A stretch of 32,723 nt of DNA from Clostridiales bacterium UBA1763 (GCA_002314685.1 DCHB01000036.1:1-32723); one strand, 5' to 3'. Numbered from the stretch's first letter, positions 22,394 to 31,288 are shown. A program made the numbers and translations. Notes: generated from the sequence alone by a model not told the origin.

Positions 22394-23584
22394 ATGGAAA
22401 GAACCTACGGAACAGTAGTCAGAGGCGTGAGAGCTCCCATCATTCGTGAGGGCGATGACCTTGCAAAGATAGTCAGCGAGAGTGTGCTCAACTGCATCGA
22501 GGCAGAGAAGCTCACAATCGGTGAGAAGGATGTCATCGGCGTAACCGAGTCTATCCTCGCAAGAGCACAGGGCAACTATGCAAGCGTTGAAGCAATTACC
22601 GAGGACATCAAGGCAAAATTCCCCAACGGACACGTCGGCGTAATTTTCCCCATCCTCAGCAGAAACAGATTTGCAATCTGCCTGCGCGGCATTGCAAGCG
22701 GCTGCAAGAAAATTACCCTCATGCTCAGCTACCCCTCCGACGAGGTCGGCAACCATCTGTTTGATATTGACCTGCTCGACGAAAAGGGCGTTGACCCCTA
22801 CACAGATGTCCTCACCGAGGAGAAGTACCGCGAGCTGTTCGGCTACACACTGCACCCCTTCACGGGCGTTGACTATGTTGCATACTACAAGCAGCTTATA
22901 ACCGAGTGCGGCTGTGAGTGCGAGATTATATTCGCAAACAAGGCAAGCGCAATCCTTGACTACACCAAGGACGTGCTGTGCTGTGACATCCACACAAGAG
23001 CGCGCACAAAGCGCATTCTTAAGAAGAACGGTGCCGAGACTGTTTACGGTCTTGATGACATCCTCACCGCACCCGTAAACGGAAGCGGCTACAATGATTT
23101 CTGCGGACTGCTCGGCTCAAACAAGGCAACCGAGAACACAATAAAGCTCTTCCCGATTAACTGCCAGGAATTCGTAGAGCGAGTGCAGAAGCTCATCTAT
23201 GACAAGACGGGCAAGACCGTTGAAGTCCTCGTTTACGGCGACGGCGCATTCAAGGACCCCGTCGGCAAGATTTGGGAGCTGGCTGACCCCGTTGTATCCC
23301 CGGGCTACACCGCAGGTCTCGCGGGCACACCCAACGAGCTCAAGCTCAAGTACCTCGCAGATAACGAGTTCGCATCTCTGTCGGGCGACGAGCTCAAGGC
23401 GGCAATCTCCGCAAAGATTATGGAGAAGGACGGCGACCTCAAGGGACAGATGGCATCCGAGGGCACGACCCCGAGAAGACTCACCGACCTCATTGGCTCA
23501 CTGTGCGACCTGACCTCCGGCAGTGGCGACAAGGGCACCCCGATTATCTACATTCAGGGCTACTTCGACAACTACACAAAGTAA
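22394..23584 (+). CDS. CofE-like coenzyme F420-0:L-glutamate ligase family protein
   Basis: A 396-residue protein; the ATG at 22394 has GGAGA five bases upstream, better than an earlier in-frame start at 22367. The N-terminal part follows the CofE fold: EGDDLAKIVSESVLNCIEAEKLTIGEKDVIGVTESILARAQG, in adjoining segments, like the GDDL and VVxQKIVSKAEG blocks. CofE adds glutamate to F420-0 using GTP. The later region, with VYGLDDILTAPVNGSGYNDFCGLLG and VYGDGAFKDPVG, is less familiar. No other F420 genes are present and this lineage is not known for F420, so a related ligase with another acceptor is more likely. LysR control is inferred. Confidence 0.72.
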   Translation: MERTYGTVVRGVRAPIIREGDDLAKIVSESVLNCIEAEKLTIGEKDVIGVTESILARAQGNYASVEAITEDIKAKFPNGHVGVIFPILSRNRFAICLRGIASGCKKITLMLSYPSDEVGNHLFDIDLLDEKGVDPYTDVLTEEKYRELFGYTLHPFTGVDYVAYYKQLITECGCECEIIFANKASAILDYTKDVLCCDIHTRARTKRILKKNGAETVYGLDDILTAPVNGSGYNDFCGLLGSNKATENTIKLFPINCQEFVERVQKLIYDKTGKTVEVLVYGDGAFKDPVGKIWELADPVVSPGYTAGLAGTPNELKLKYLADNEFASLSGDELKAAISAKIMEKDGDLKGQMASEGTTPRRLTDLIGSLCDLTSGSGDKGTPIIYIQGYFDNYTK

Positions 23585-23593
23585 TAATGACTT

Positions 23594-23627
23594 AAAACGG
23601 GACATCGCGTTTGCGGTGTCCCGTTTT
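23594..23627 (+). terminator. Terminator of the CofE-like gene
   Basis: AAAACGGGACATCGC pairs with GCGGTGTCCCGTTTT (one G-T pair) over a four-base loop, just after the stop codon. Confidence 0.85.
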
Positions 23628-23630
23628 GCC

Positions 23631-23659
23631 TTGACTGAAAAGGTGACTTAGCATATAAT
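23631..23659 (+). promoter_or_regulatory. Promoter of the zinc-ribbon membrane protein gene
   Basis: TTGACT, a 17-base spacer and exact TATAAT, starting three bases after the preceding terminator stem. The start codon follows 28 bases after the -10, with GGAGA as ribosome site. Confidence 0.72.
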
Positions 23660-23687
23660 CGGAGTAACAAAGCAAAGGAGATACAGT

Positions 23688-24098
23688 ATGAGAGAGTGTG
23701 AAAAATGCCATAACCGTATTCCAGAGGGAATGAAGATTTGCCCGCATTGCGGCAAGCTTCCGCCGACGCTGTACCCGCAGTTTGTGCTGTATCTGATATT
23801 GACGCTTGTAGCCCTCGGCGCGGCATTCTTTTTCAGACCCTTCCTCGAGGGCCCGTATATCGGCGAGGTTGTCATCGGCGTTTTGTGGGCGGCGTTTGTA
23901 ATTTTCTGCTTTTTCGGGCTGATTTTCGCCTTTGTGTGTATCGCCCTGCTGAACGATTACTCAAACCGAAGCTACAAGGGCAAGCTGACAAAAGCGGAAA
24001 GACTGCGCTTTATCAAGATGAAACAGCACATCGAGTCGGGCAGGCATTTTTACGAAAGAGGCAATTATTGCACCGTCTGCGGACAGAGAAAAAGATAA
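23688..24098 (+). CDS. Zinc-ribbon membrane protein of unknown function
   Basis: A 136-residue protein. The N-terminus has a four-cysteine zinc ribbon (CEKCHNRIPEGMKICPHCGK). Two hydrophobic segments follow (QFVLYLILTLVALGAAFFF and a stretch around VIFCFFGLIFAFVCIALL). The cytoplasmic tail ends with a further pair, YCTVCGQ. CxxC at both ends suggests the two termini may meet to bind metal, or that the tail is a half-ribbon. No established function was recognised. It has its own promoter and terminator. Confidence 0.75.
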   Translation: MRECEKCHNRIPEGMKICPHCGKLPPTLYPQFVLYLILTLVALGAAFFFRPFLEGPYIGEVVIGVLWAAFVIFCFFGLIFAFVCIALLNDYSNRSYKGKLTKAERLRFIKMKQHIESGRHFYERGNYCTVCGQRKR

Positions 24099-24113
24099 TT
24101 TGAGCATATTAAA

Positions 24114-24143
24114 AGCAGAGTGTAGAAAATTCTACACTCTGCT
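24114..24143 (-). terminator. Bidirectional terminator between zinc-ribbon and secreted FN3 genes
   Basis: AGCAGAGTGTAGAA pairs perfectly with TTCTACACTCTGCT, with only two bases between, so the loop opens part of the stem. AATATG and TTTAATATG on the minus side and TATTTGCTTTTTTATTT on the plus side make it usable in both directions. Confidence 0.75.
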
Positions 24144-24153
24144 ATTTGCTTTT

Positions 24154-26409
24154 TTATTTAGTTGCCTTGATGCTGACAGCCTTGCTGTAAGCGGAGGTGG
24201 CGGCGCTTGTCTGATTTGTGACCGCCTTGACCTTGTAGTAGTAGGTCTTGTTCTTGGTTGCCTTGGTGTTGGTGTAGCTGAGCTTTGTTGTGGTTGTGAG
24301 CTGGGAGAAGGTCTTGCCGTCGGTACTGCGGTAGATGATGTACTTATCCGCGCCCGTGACAGCCTTCCATGAGATTTTCGGCTTGCCGCTTGAACGGGTG
24401 ATTGATACAGTCGGCGCGGTGAGCGTTGTGAACAGGCTCTTTTCGTTACTGTATGCCGAGGCAACCGCCGTGCCGTTTACGACCTTGATTGCCTTGACCT
24501 TGTAGTAGTACTTCTTGCCCGATGCGGCACCCGTGTTGGTATAGCTCGTGCTTGTCGTGCTTGTCAGGTAGCTGTAGGTCTTGCCGTCGGTACTGCGGTA
24601 GATGTAGTACTTTGTCGCACCCGTGACAGCCTTCCACGAAAGCTTAGGCTTGCCATTTGAGCGTGCTATGGAGATTGTCGGTGCGGCAGTTGTGCAAGTG
24701 ATAGGCTTTGTTGCATTGCTGTAATCACTCTTGACCGTTGTGCCGTCAATCGTTGCCGCGGCGACAACCTTGTAGCTGTACTTTGTGCCGACTGTTGCCT
24801 TGCTGTCGGTGTAGCTTGTGCTGCTTGTGTAGGTGACATACTTGTAGGTCTTACCGCCGTCGGTTGAGCGATAGATGTAATACTTTGTCGCACCGTCAAC
24901 AGCGTTCCAAGATATTTGCGGCTTGCCCGCAGAGGTCGTAATCTTCAAGGTCGGTGCGGCAATGGTGTAATCTGCCATATACCAGTCCCCACATCCACAA
25001 GCATATACTGAATAACCCATTTTTGATTCGGTTGGCTCATAAACAGCTACTTTAGAATAGCTATGCTCTGCAACTATGTTTCTAAAATAAAACCATACTT
25101 GATCTTCATAATAATCAGAAAAGCCATAATCGAACTGCAAAATATAATCCACACCGCCAACCAAAGGCCAAGCGTTTATATCATCGTCGAAAGGTATCTC
25201 GTTGTTGTTCTCATCAAAAATCCTTATATTCCAGTAGCGTAAGGCTTCTTCCATAGAACCATCGTCGTAATATCCATACATTCCGCAATAGTCCATATTA
25301 ATATGCCAATAATATGTCGCATATTGCCCGTTCTCAGGATCAATATAAAAGTCATCATATTCGCTAATGGGTGAAAGATAAGAGAAACAATCGTAATAGG
25401 AAGAAATAGTAATTGTTGATTCACATTCTAAGAAATCATGTGATGATATTATTACGGATTGCTCTCCTGTTTCGTATATTTCCTCTTCGTCAGTCAGTGT
25501 ATTATATTTACCATTATAATATACATATAAGTCTGGAAGACCATATTCCTCTAATTCATATAAGGACATAACTGATGAACTTCCATTATCGAATGTAACT
25601 TCATAATCAAAATCAGATTCATCAAAATCACTGCTTCCCGATAGCTTGCGGTATTGCGAAGATATTTGAATATCTTCAATATTAAGCTCAGTTTTTGAGA
25701 AGCTTAATCTAATAGGCAACCCTGATTCACCAATATTATTAAGGGTGTAGAAAGATAGGTAATAATCTTTATTTGCTTCTAATTTGAAAATACAGTTCTT
25801 GAAACCGCATTCATAGTCTGAAAATACACCATCAAAGTACGAATGGTCGTCGCTATAAAAGAAAAGAGTAGATATATAATTGTTTGACTTAAAGACATAG
25901 TCGCCAGCCTCGCTGGTGTGAATCTTAAATTCACAATTTGAATTCGCTGTTAAAACAAATTGCTTGGATGTTTCCGTAATAGTATCAGGAACGAAGTCAC
26001 TGCTTTCAAATGTTATTGAAAGATTTGCGTTAGCGTTATTATCTGAATAGTCACAATATGAACATCTTATTTCATAATCGCCTTTTTCTATATACTCATT
26101 ATAATAAACAAAATCTGCAGACAAACGGTCGTATGTGTCAAGCCAATATAGATAACAGTCAAGGTATGGATCGGAATCGTAAGATTCTAATGTGAAATAA
26201 CCAGTGTCATTATAATCTATGACATGAATGTTATAATAGCCAGATTCGGGAATGGTCAGATTAAAATAGTAGTAATCAGTTTTGCTTGACCATTGTCCAG
26301 ACCAAGTTTGATCTACGGTTAGACTTGGAATGCCCGAAGCTCCAACGGAGGGCATTAGTGTGCAAACCATACACAACGCCAAAATTATGCTTATTGCTCT
26401 CTTTCTCAT
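24154..26409 (-). CDS. Secreted protein with PPC-like N-terminus and three fibronectin type III repeats
   Basis: A 751-residue exported protein. The signal peptide (residues 1-25, RAISIILALCMVCTLMPSVGA) ends at a good cleavage site. Residues 30-130 (WSGQWSSKTDYYYFNLTIPE) resemble a bacterial pre-peptidase C-terminal beta-sandwich. The region to 475 is Tyr/Asp/Ser-rich with no recognised domain. Residues about 480-751 are three FN3 domains, each with PKISWKAV-, YIYRSTDGKT- and YYYKVKA-like blocks. Neither a sortase motif nor a membrane anchor is seen, so it is probably free or loosely wall-bound and may bind glycans or proteins. The first 1.43 kb is far more AT-rich than the FN3 part, pointing to a mosaic gene. 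Confidence 0.82.
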   Translation of the reverse strand: MRKRAISIILALCMVCTLMPSVGASGIPSLTVDQTWSGQWSSKTDYYYFNLTIPESGYYNIHVIDYNDTGYFTLESYDSDPYLDCYLYWLDTYDRLSADFVYYNEYIEKGDYEIRCSYCDYSDNNANANLSITFESSDFVPDTITETSKQFVLTANSNCEFKIHTSEAGDYVFKSNNYISTLFFYSDDHSYFDGVFSDYECGFKNCIFKLEANKDYYLSFYTLNNIGESGLPIRLSFSKTELNIEDIQISSQYRKLSGSSDFDESDFDYEVTFDNGSSSVMSLYELEEYGLPDLYVYYNGKYNTLTDEEEIYETGEQSVIISSHDFLECESTITISSYYDCFSYLSPISEYDDFYIDPENGQYATYYWHINMDYCGMYGYYDDGSMEEALRYWNIRIFDENNNEIPFDDDINAWPLVGGVDYILQFDYGFSDYYEDQVWFYFRNIVAEHSYSKVAVYEPTESKMGYSVYACGCGDWYMADYTIAAPTLKITTSAGKPQISWNAVDGATKYYIYRSTDGGKTYKYVTYTSSTSYTDSKATVGTKYSYKVVAAATIDGTTVKSDYSNATKPITCTTAAPTISIARSNGKPKLSWKAVTGATKYYIYRSTDGKTYSYLTSTTSTSYTNTGAASGKKYYYKVKAIKVVNGTAVASAYSNEKSLFTTLTAPTVSITRSSGKPKISWKAVTGADKYIIYRSTDGKTFSQLTTTTKLSYTNTKATKNKTYYYKVKAVTNQTSAATSAYSKAVSIKATK
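24157..24975 (-). repeat. Three tandem fibronectin type III coding repeats
   Basis: Three units of about 265-275 bases encode FN3 domains, near 24160-24420, 24424-24690 and 24691-24970. They share the blocks SWKAVTGATKYYIYRSTDGK and YSNE/YSKA at matching positions. The two downstream units are most alike, suggesting recent duplication. Confidence 0.8.
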
Positions 26410-26442
26410 TTTTTCCTCCCAATATATAATATTGATGAAAAA

Positions 26443-26451
26443 ATTATATCA
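26443..26451 (-). promoter_or_regulatory. Extended -10 promoter of the secreted FN3 gene
   Basis: TGATATAAT on the minus strand, 33 bases before the start codon, with GGGAGG as ribosome site. No convincing -35. Confidence 0.5.
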
Positions 26452-26570
26452 TACACAATGCAGACTTTTGAAGCATAATTTATTTTTTAACAGCTTTTTG
26501 ATGTAAAAAATTACCGATAAATTTTGGCTATTTTTAACAAAGCCTGCTTTACGCACAAAAACACAAAAGA

Positions 26571-26589
26571 CCACGGTACAATACCGTGG
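26571..26589 (-). terminator. Terminator of the HtrA-type protease gene
   Basis: CCACGGTA pairs with TACCGTGG over a three-base loop, 56 bases beyond the stop codon. On the minus strand TCTTTTGTGTTTTTG follows, giving a U-rich tail. Confidence 0.7.
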
Positions 26590-26644
26590 CCCTTTGCTGA
26601 AAAAGAGAGGATGTAAAAAAAGGAGAATGAGAAGAATATCAAAT

Positions 26645-28006
26645 TTATGCGGCAGACTGAACGGAGCTTGAAGGCTTCTCGTTACTGTCTGCGCTCGGCT
26701 TCGCTTCGTCAAATGTGACGCTGAGTATCAAATACTCTCCCGAGCGATAAACGCTTATATCCGCGGTTTCGCCCGCATGATAGTGCCGCAGTGCCGAGTC
26801 GAGGTCTGTGAGACTTTTAATCTCATCGTCGCCGAGCTTGGTTATTATATCGCCTGCGGCAAGACCGCAGTCCTCCGCACAGGAATCGGACTCGACGCTG
26901 AACACATAAGCGCCCTCGGGCATACTGTAATACTCTGCGTAAACCGAGGTGTAGCGGCTGTCAATATTCGCGCCTAAGTACGCCTTGCCCGAGACATAAC
27001 CCTTTGTGATAAGGTCGTTTGCTATATCAACCGCGTCGTTGATGGGGATTGCAAAGCTCAAGCCCTCAACGCCCGTGGAGCTGTATTTTGCGGTCACGAT
27101 GCCGATAACCTCGCCGCTTGAGTTGTAAAGCGGACCGCCCGAGTTGCCCGAATTGACGGCGGCATCGAACTGGAACATACTGATCGCCGTTGTGCCCTCG
27201 CTCGTGGCAATACTGCGGTCAAGTGCGCTGACATTGCCCGTCGTCATGGAGAAGGCAAGCTCGCCGAGCGGGTTTCCTATGGCGTAAACCGACTCGCCGA
27301 CGGTTATCGCATCACTGTCGCCTATATCAACGGGGGAGAGACCCTCGGCGTCTATCTTCAAAACGGCAATGTCGTTATCCTCCTCGACACCGACTATGCT
27401 CGCCTTATAGGTTTCGCCGTCGTAGAACATGACCGAAACATCGTAATTATACAGATATGCGTACTCGATTACGTGGAAATTCGTGATGATATATCCGTCC
27501 TCGGTTACAACAAAGCCCGAGCCCGAAACTGCGCTTGAGCTCGTCTGACCGAACCAGTTTGTTGTCGTGACTTCGGTCGTGATACCCACAGCCTGCTGAC
27601 AGCCGAGCGAGTATATATCATTTGCCGAGCTGATCGTTTTGGCCTCGTTTTCCGATTTGGTCGTCGAAATGGGCTTTTCGGAGCTTACGACATCGGGCGT
27701 GTCCTCCTGCGGATTAACCTTTGAAACAATAAATCCGCCGATAAGACCGCCTATGAGCGCACAGGCAAGGCACAGACAGGTGAGCTTGAAAAAGCCCTTG
27801 CCGCCGTCTAAGTCCTTGACCTTCTTGGCTGTCGGGACATAGCGCTTGGGGATATCGGTATCCTCATCGCAGGGGACAAAGCCCGCATCCTCGTAAAGCT
27901 TCTGCTCAGGTCTGACGAAATGGTATTCACCGCTTTCGTCGAAGCCCTCATTCACTTGTTCGGCTTTTTCCTCCGAGGAAACGTCTTTCTTGTCCTTTTC
28001 GTCCAT
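26645..28006 (-). CDS. HtrA/DegP-type serine protease with PDZ domain, membrane-anchored
   Basis: A 453-residue surface quality-control protease. The acidic cytoplasmic N-terminus (to about 70) is followed by one membrane helix (LACALIGGLIGGFIV). The trypsin-like domain carries the triad His178 (ITNFHVIEYA), Asp212 (EDNDIAVLKI) and Ser289 (NSGNSGGPLYN). A PDZ domain covers about 345-440 (DCGLAAGDIITKLGDDEIKS). These proteases degrade misfolded exported proteins, including those on the surface of Gram-positive cells. GGAGGG precedes the ATG. It stands alone between terminators. The name htrA/degP-like is a family label; which paralogue it is cannot be told. Confidence 0.93.
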   Translation of the reverse strand: MDEKDKKDVSSEEKAEQVNEGFDESGEYHFVRPEQKLYEDAGFVPCDEDTDIPKRYVPTAKKVKDLDGGKGFFKLTCLCLACALIGGLIGGFIVSKVNPQEDTPDVVSSEKPISTTKSENEAKTISSANDIYSLGCQQAVGITTEVTTTNWFGQTSSSAVSGSGFVVTEDGYIITNFHVIEYAYLYNYDVSVMFYDGETYKASIVGVEEDNDIAVLKIDAEGLSPVDIGDSDAITVGESVYAIGNPLGELAFSMTTGNVSALDRSIATSEGTTAISMFQFDAAVNSGNSGGPLYNSSGEVIGIVTAKYSSTGVEGLSFAIPINDAVDIANDLITKGYVSGKAYLGANIDSRYTSVYAEYYSMPEGAYVFSVESDSCAEDCGLAAGDIITKLGDDEIKSLTDLDSALRHYHAGETADISVYRSGEYLILSVTFDEAKPSADSNEKPSSSVQSAA

Positions 28007-28089
28007 ACAACCCTCCGACGCACTACATTGCGTTGACTGTATAATAACGCATGATTATGACAAAGGCATGAACAAATGCTGAAAAAATT

Positions 28090-28129
28090 AAAAATACTCA
28101 GCTTTCCAACGGAAAAGCTGAGTATTTTT
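28090..28129 (-). terminator. Terminator of the ABC permease operon
   Basis: AAAAATACTCAGCTTT pairs with AAGCTGAGTATTTTT (one bulged base), directly after the permease stop codon. On the minus strand the stem runs into TAATTTTTTC. Confidence 0.8.
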
Positions 28130-28130
28130 G

Positions 28131-29939
28131 TTATTTTGCAAGGTTTTCGTTAATCCATGCAATGCAGTTTGTGTATTCGGGGTAAATGGAGAAGTAGTAG
28201 TATGAGCATTGTTCAACCTCTAAGCCGCCGCTTTCTGCAAGCGCACTGCCCTCTACGACATCTATATCGAGCCCTAACTCATATACGGGATTAGCGTCTG
28301 TGGGCAAATTGAAATCGGAAACAACAACGCCGCTTTCAATATCCTTTTCAAACGCCTTGCAGAGCTCATACGCCTGCCTCGAAGTAATTTCGGAGGAGAA
28401 GTAATCGGAATTGTTGTAATCGGTGAGATTTGCATAAGTGATATCAGCCGCCGACAGCTTGTAAACCCAGCTGTAATACGCCTTTATCGCGGAGTTGGAG
28501 TTCATAAGCTCCGAATAAGCGGCGTAGTTTTCATCGTTGCTTATCTCGTAGTAGCGGCGAATTACCGAGCCGTCCTTTAGCATATAGCTGAACTCAACAC
28601 AGAATACAGACTCGTAGTCTGTCGGGTCAAGCTCGCTGTATTTGTCGCGGTTGTCGATTATTGACCTGTTAATCTCAAGTATCTTTTCGACATCCTCCTC
28701 GCTCGAGAAGGTGCATTCAGACCACAAGGTGACACTGTAAACATCGTCTGCATCGGGAAGTGTGTTGCCCAAGCCCAGAACATCAAATACACAGCATACG
28801 GCAAATGCTATGCAGAGCACGGATATCACAATACAGCCGGTCAAGCTTCCGCGGAATACGTGCAGACTCTTTTTCAGCATCATCTGCGAGGCAAAGTAGC
28901 CGATAAATGCGCCGATAATATAGCCGAGAGCGAGAAGAATAAGCTCAGTTGTTCTGGAATTCGTGTCCCATGATACGATCGAGTAGAACAGAAGTCCGAA
29001 GCACAGTGCCACGCATACCGTAACGCCGTATTTGAATACAGGACGCAGTGCCTTAACGGCAATAACATCGCCCGCGGATTCCATTCTTCTCCTGCGGAAC
29101 ATCAGAAGTGCGATGACAGCCAGCACGATACCGAGAGCACAGTAGATGATGAGAGTGCCCCAACCCTCGATGACCTGCGAAACAGTTCTTGTTTTTGCGA
29201 TGAAGCCGACGGAGGAAATGTTATTGATTTTCTCGAAGAAGTAGATAAACGGAGAGGTGAAATCAAGGTGCGAGGTAAAGTCTGCGTTGTAGCCGTAAAC
29301 GAACTGACCGTAGATGAATCCGACTATCTGCTCCATTCCGACAAACAGGAAATTGAAAATTGCGTACAGAACGGGCATGGCATAATTGTTGCCCGTCATC
29401 ATAGCCGTCAAAACAGCTATGCCGTAGAACACGACAAATTCCATTGAGCACGCGCCGAAGAAGGTCATGTTAATTCTGATAATCGAGCTTACGGAGAGCC
29501 CCGTACCGCCGAGAGAAAACAGAATGTTGAATACGGCGATAAGAAATGTTGCCGAAACAACGGGAACGAGACCCGCAAGATAAGCCGAGGTGAATACCGC
29601 ATTACGGCTTATGGGCATAGATGCCACCATGCCCGTGCTGCGAGTGTTGAACAGGAAGCCGAACACAGCCGCGGCGGTGCATATTGCCATAATGAAGACC
29701 GAAATGATTGCGAAGTGCAGCAGTGAATCGAGGTTATACAGAATATCTGTGTTTATCTCGGCTGAATAGGAGCCAACGAGGCTTTCAACAGCGCTGGCAT
29801 CTTCTGTGCTGCTTTGAACGAGAGTCACAAGCGGAAGTCCGATAAACCAGATTGCAAAATAAGCAAACCAAAGCGGCCAGAAGCGCTTCAGCAGATTTTT
29901 GAAGAGTCCTGCATTAAAGAACGATGTCTTTGACTTCAT
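28131..29939 (-). CDS. ABC-2 type transporter permease (large, multi-span)
   Basis: A 602-residue integral membrane protein. ATG at 29939 is chosen because GGGAGG lies nine bases before it. This start overlaps the last 26 bases of the ATPase gene; a longer in-frame start at 29996 would lie deep inside it. At least 10 hydrophobic segments are visible, for example LWFAYFAIWFIGLPLVTLV and IISVFIMAICTAAAVFGFLF, with a long extracytoplasmic domain from about residue 420. Together with the ATPase and the GntR regulator it forms a YtrA-type efflux system, the kind induced by cell-envelope stress in Firmicutes. The exact substrate is unknown. Confidence 0.82.
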   Translation of the reverse strand: MKSKTSFFNAGLFKNLLKRFWPLWFAYFAIWFIGLPLVTLVQSSTEDASAVESLVGSYSAEINTDILYNLDSLLHFAIISVFIMAICTAAAVFGFLFNTRSTGMVASMPISRNAVFTSAYLAGLVPVVSATFLIAVFNILFSLGGTGLSVSSIIRINMTFFGACSMEFVVFYGIAVLTAMMTGNNYAMPVLYAIFNFLFVGMEQIVGFIYGQFVYGYNADFTSHLDFTSPFIYFFEKINNISSVGFIAKTRTVSQVIEGWGTLIIYCALGIVLAVIALLMFRRRRMESAGDVIAVKALRPVFKYGVTVCVALCFGLLFYSIVSWDTNSRTTELILLALGYIIGAFIGYFASQMMLKKSLHVFRGSLTGCIVISVLCIAFAVCCVFDVLGLGNTLPDADDVYSVTLWSECTFSSEEDVEKILEINRSIIDNRDKYSELDPTDYESVFCVEFSYMLKDGSVIRRYYEISNDENYAAYSELMNSNSAIKAYYSWVYKLSAADITYANLTDYNNSDYFSSEITSRQAYELCKAFEKDIESGVVVSDFNLPTDANPVYELGLDIDVVEGSALAESGGLEVEQCSYYYFSIYPEYTNCIAWINENLAK

Positions 29940-30807
29940 AGTCGGCACCTCCCAGCTCATAAATGAATATTTCCTCAAGCGTGAGGGGAACGGCATCTAT
30001 AAACAGAGGCATTGAGCCTGCAAGCTTTTCCGTAATCTCCTCAAGCTGTCCGTGCATAATAAGCGACTGCAGTCTGCCCGTTGAGGACTTGTGCAGAATG
30101 TCGAGCCCCTCGGGAAGCTCAGCTCCGTCGGGCAGAGCAAGCTGAATTTTGACTATGTTCTCCTGCAGCTCGTTAAGACTGCGCTCAATCATAATCCTGC
30201 CCTTGTTCATGATGCCCACGTGGTCGCAGACATCCTCAAGCTCACGCAGATTGTGCGAGGATACGAGCACAGTAGTGCCGTTTTCCGCAACATCTGCCAT
30301 GATAATGCTCCATATCTGACGGCGCATTACAGGGTCAAGACCGTCAACGGGCTCGTCGAGTATAAGGATTTCGGGGTGCAGTGAAACGGCAATCCAGAAT
30401 GCCGCCTGCTTCTGCATACCCTTGCTGAGTCTGCGCATCTGATGCTTGGGGTTGAGGTTGAAAACCTCGGCAAGCTTCTTAAAGCGCTCCTCGTCAAAGG
30501 TCTTGTAGATGCTTTTGTAATATTCCTTCATCTCGTTAATTGTTGCGTTGGGATAATAGAAAATGTCGTCGGGAATATAGCCGATACGGTTTTTGACCTC
30601 ACAGTTTTCAAAAACGGGTGCGCCGTCAACGCTTATCTCGCCCGCATCCTGCTTGTATATGCCCGTGAGATGACGGATAATTGTCGATTTGCCCGCACCG
30701 TTGGGACCGACAAGACCGTAAACCGAGCCCGTCGGCACAGTCATGGTCAGTCCGTCAAGAGCGCGAAAGCCGTCAAATTCCTTTACAACGTTTTTAACTT
30801 CAATCAT
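29914..30807 (-). CDS. ABC transporter ATP-binding protein
   Basis: A 297-residue ATPase with all nucleotide-site motifs: Walker A GPNGAGKST, signature LSKGMQKQ, Walker B ILILDEPVDG and the switch SSHNLREL. Its order and length match ATPases paired with ABC-2 permeases in YtrABC-like operons. The signature sequence deviates from LSGGQ as LSKGM, which is normal in this group. It starts four bases after the GntR stop codon, and its 3' end overlaps the permease gene, so the three are translated together. Confidence 0.94.
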   Translation of the reverse strand: MIEVKNVVKEFDGFRALDGLTMTVPTGSVYGLVGPNGAGKSTIIRHLTGIYKQDAGEISVDGAPVFENCEVKNRIGYIPDDIFYYPNATINEMKEYYKSIYKTFDEERFKKLAEVFNLNPKHQMRRLSKGMQKQAAFWIAVSLHPEILILDEPVDGLDPVMRRQIWSIIMADVAENGTTVLVSSHNLRELEDVCDHVGIMNKGRIMIERSLNELQENIVKIQLALPDGAELPEGLDILHKSSTGRLQSLIMHGQLEEITEKLAGSMPLFIDAVPLTLEEIFIYELGGADYEVKDIVL

Positions 30808-30811
30808 AAAC

Positions 30812-31165
30812 TCAGTCTCCTTTCAGACGCTCAATAAGCATGGGCTTATTAACGCCGATATAGCCGAGCTCGGTAACAAGCTCATCAAATTTGCCGAGAA
30901 GCTCCGCCTGTCTTGCTCTGTCAGCATCGTCGGTTGCACAGACGAAGCTGCCCTTACCGGGAACCGAGCAGATATAACCCTCAGCCTCAAGCTCGCGATA
31001 AGCTCTTTGAATTGTGCTGGGGTTTATTGCAAGCTCAGATGCCATCTCACGAACGGAAGGAAGCTTACTGTCGGCAGGCAATACATCGGATACGATAAGC
31101 CTGCGCAGGTTGTCCTTTATCTGCTCGTAGATAGGGCGGGGGTCTCGGAAGTTCACACTAATCAT
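30812..31165 (-). CDS. GntR family regulator, YtrA subfamily
   Basis: A 117-residue regulator with the short YtrA architecture: winged helix (DPRPIYEQIKDNLRRLIVSD, LPADSKLPSVREMASELAI, NPSTIQRAYRELEAEGYI), then a C-terminal helical tail of about 45 residues for dimerisation. The ATG at 31165 is preferred because GGAGGG lies eight bases upstream; the longer frame would begin with TTG within that ribosome site. YtrA proteins repress their own ABC operon, and here the operon follows directly. A consensus promoter and a candidate palindrome lie upstream. Confidence 0.92.
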   Translation of the reverse strand: MISVNFRDPRPIYEQIKDNLRRLIVSDVLPADSKLPSVREMASELAINPSTIQRAYRELEAEGYICSVPGKGSFVCATDDADRARQAELLGKFDELVTELGYIGVNKPMLIERLKGD

Positions 31166-31188
31166 GTTAAATCCCTCCAAGTCGTTTA

Positions 31189-31213
31189 ACTGTGTGCTTT
31201 GTACTCATACAGT
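31189..31213. promoter_or_regulatory. Candidate operator of the GntR-ABC operon
   Basis: ACTGT (31189-31193) and ACAGT (31209-31213) form a perfect 5-bp inverted pair, 15 bases apart, one base from the -10 box. The position is right for autorepression by a YtrA-type protein; the sequence match alone is weak. Confidence 0.35.
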
Positions 31214-31214
31214 C

Positions 31215-31243
31215 AATATATACTTATCGCTTCGTTTTGTCAA
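31215..31243 (-). promoter_or_regulatory. Promoter of the GntR-ABC operon
   Basis: On the minus strand exact TTGACA, a 17-base spacer and TATATT. The leader to the ATG at 31165 is about 43 bases. Confidence 0.7.
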
Positions 31244-31259
31244 TACTAAATTTTTAAGT

Positions 31260-31288
31260 TTGCAATTTGCTGTATGCCGTGGTATAGT
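31260..31288 (+). promoter_or_regulatory. Promoter of the M20 peptidase operon
   Basis: TTGCAA, a 17-base spacer and TATAGT, divergent from the GntR promoter with 16 bases between the two -35 boxes. The ATG is 33 bases beyond the -10. Confidence 0.55.

Noticed and set aside
22292..22993. A 233-codon minus-strand frame across the CofE-like gene start
   Set aside because: It overlaps the LysR/CofE promoter region and a conserved N-terminus, and has no ribosome site.
26645..28006. Protease and secreted FN3 protein as a co-regulated pair
   Set aside because: A terminator at 26571-26589 and a separate -10 box at 26443-26451 show they are independent units.
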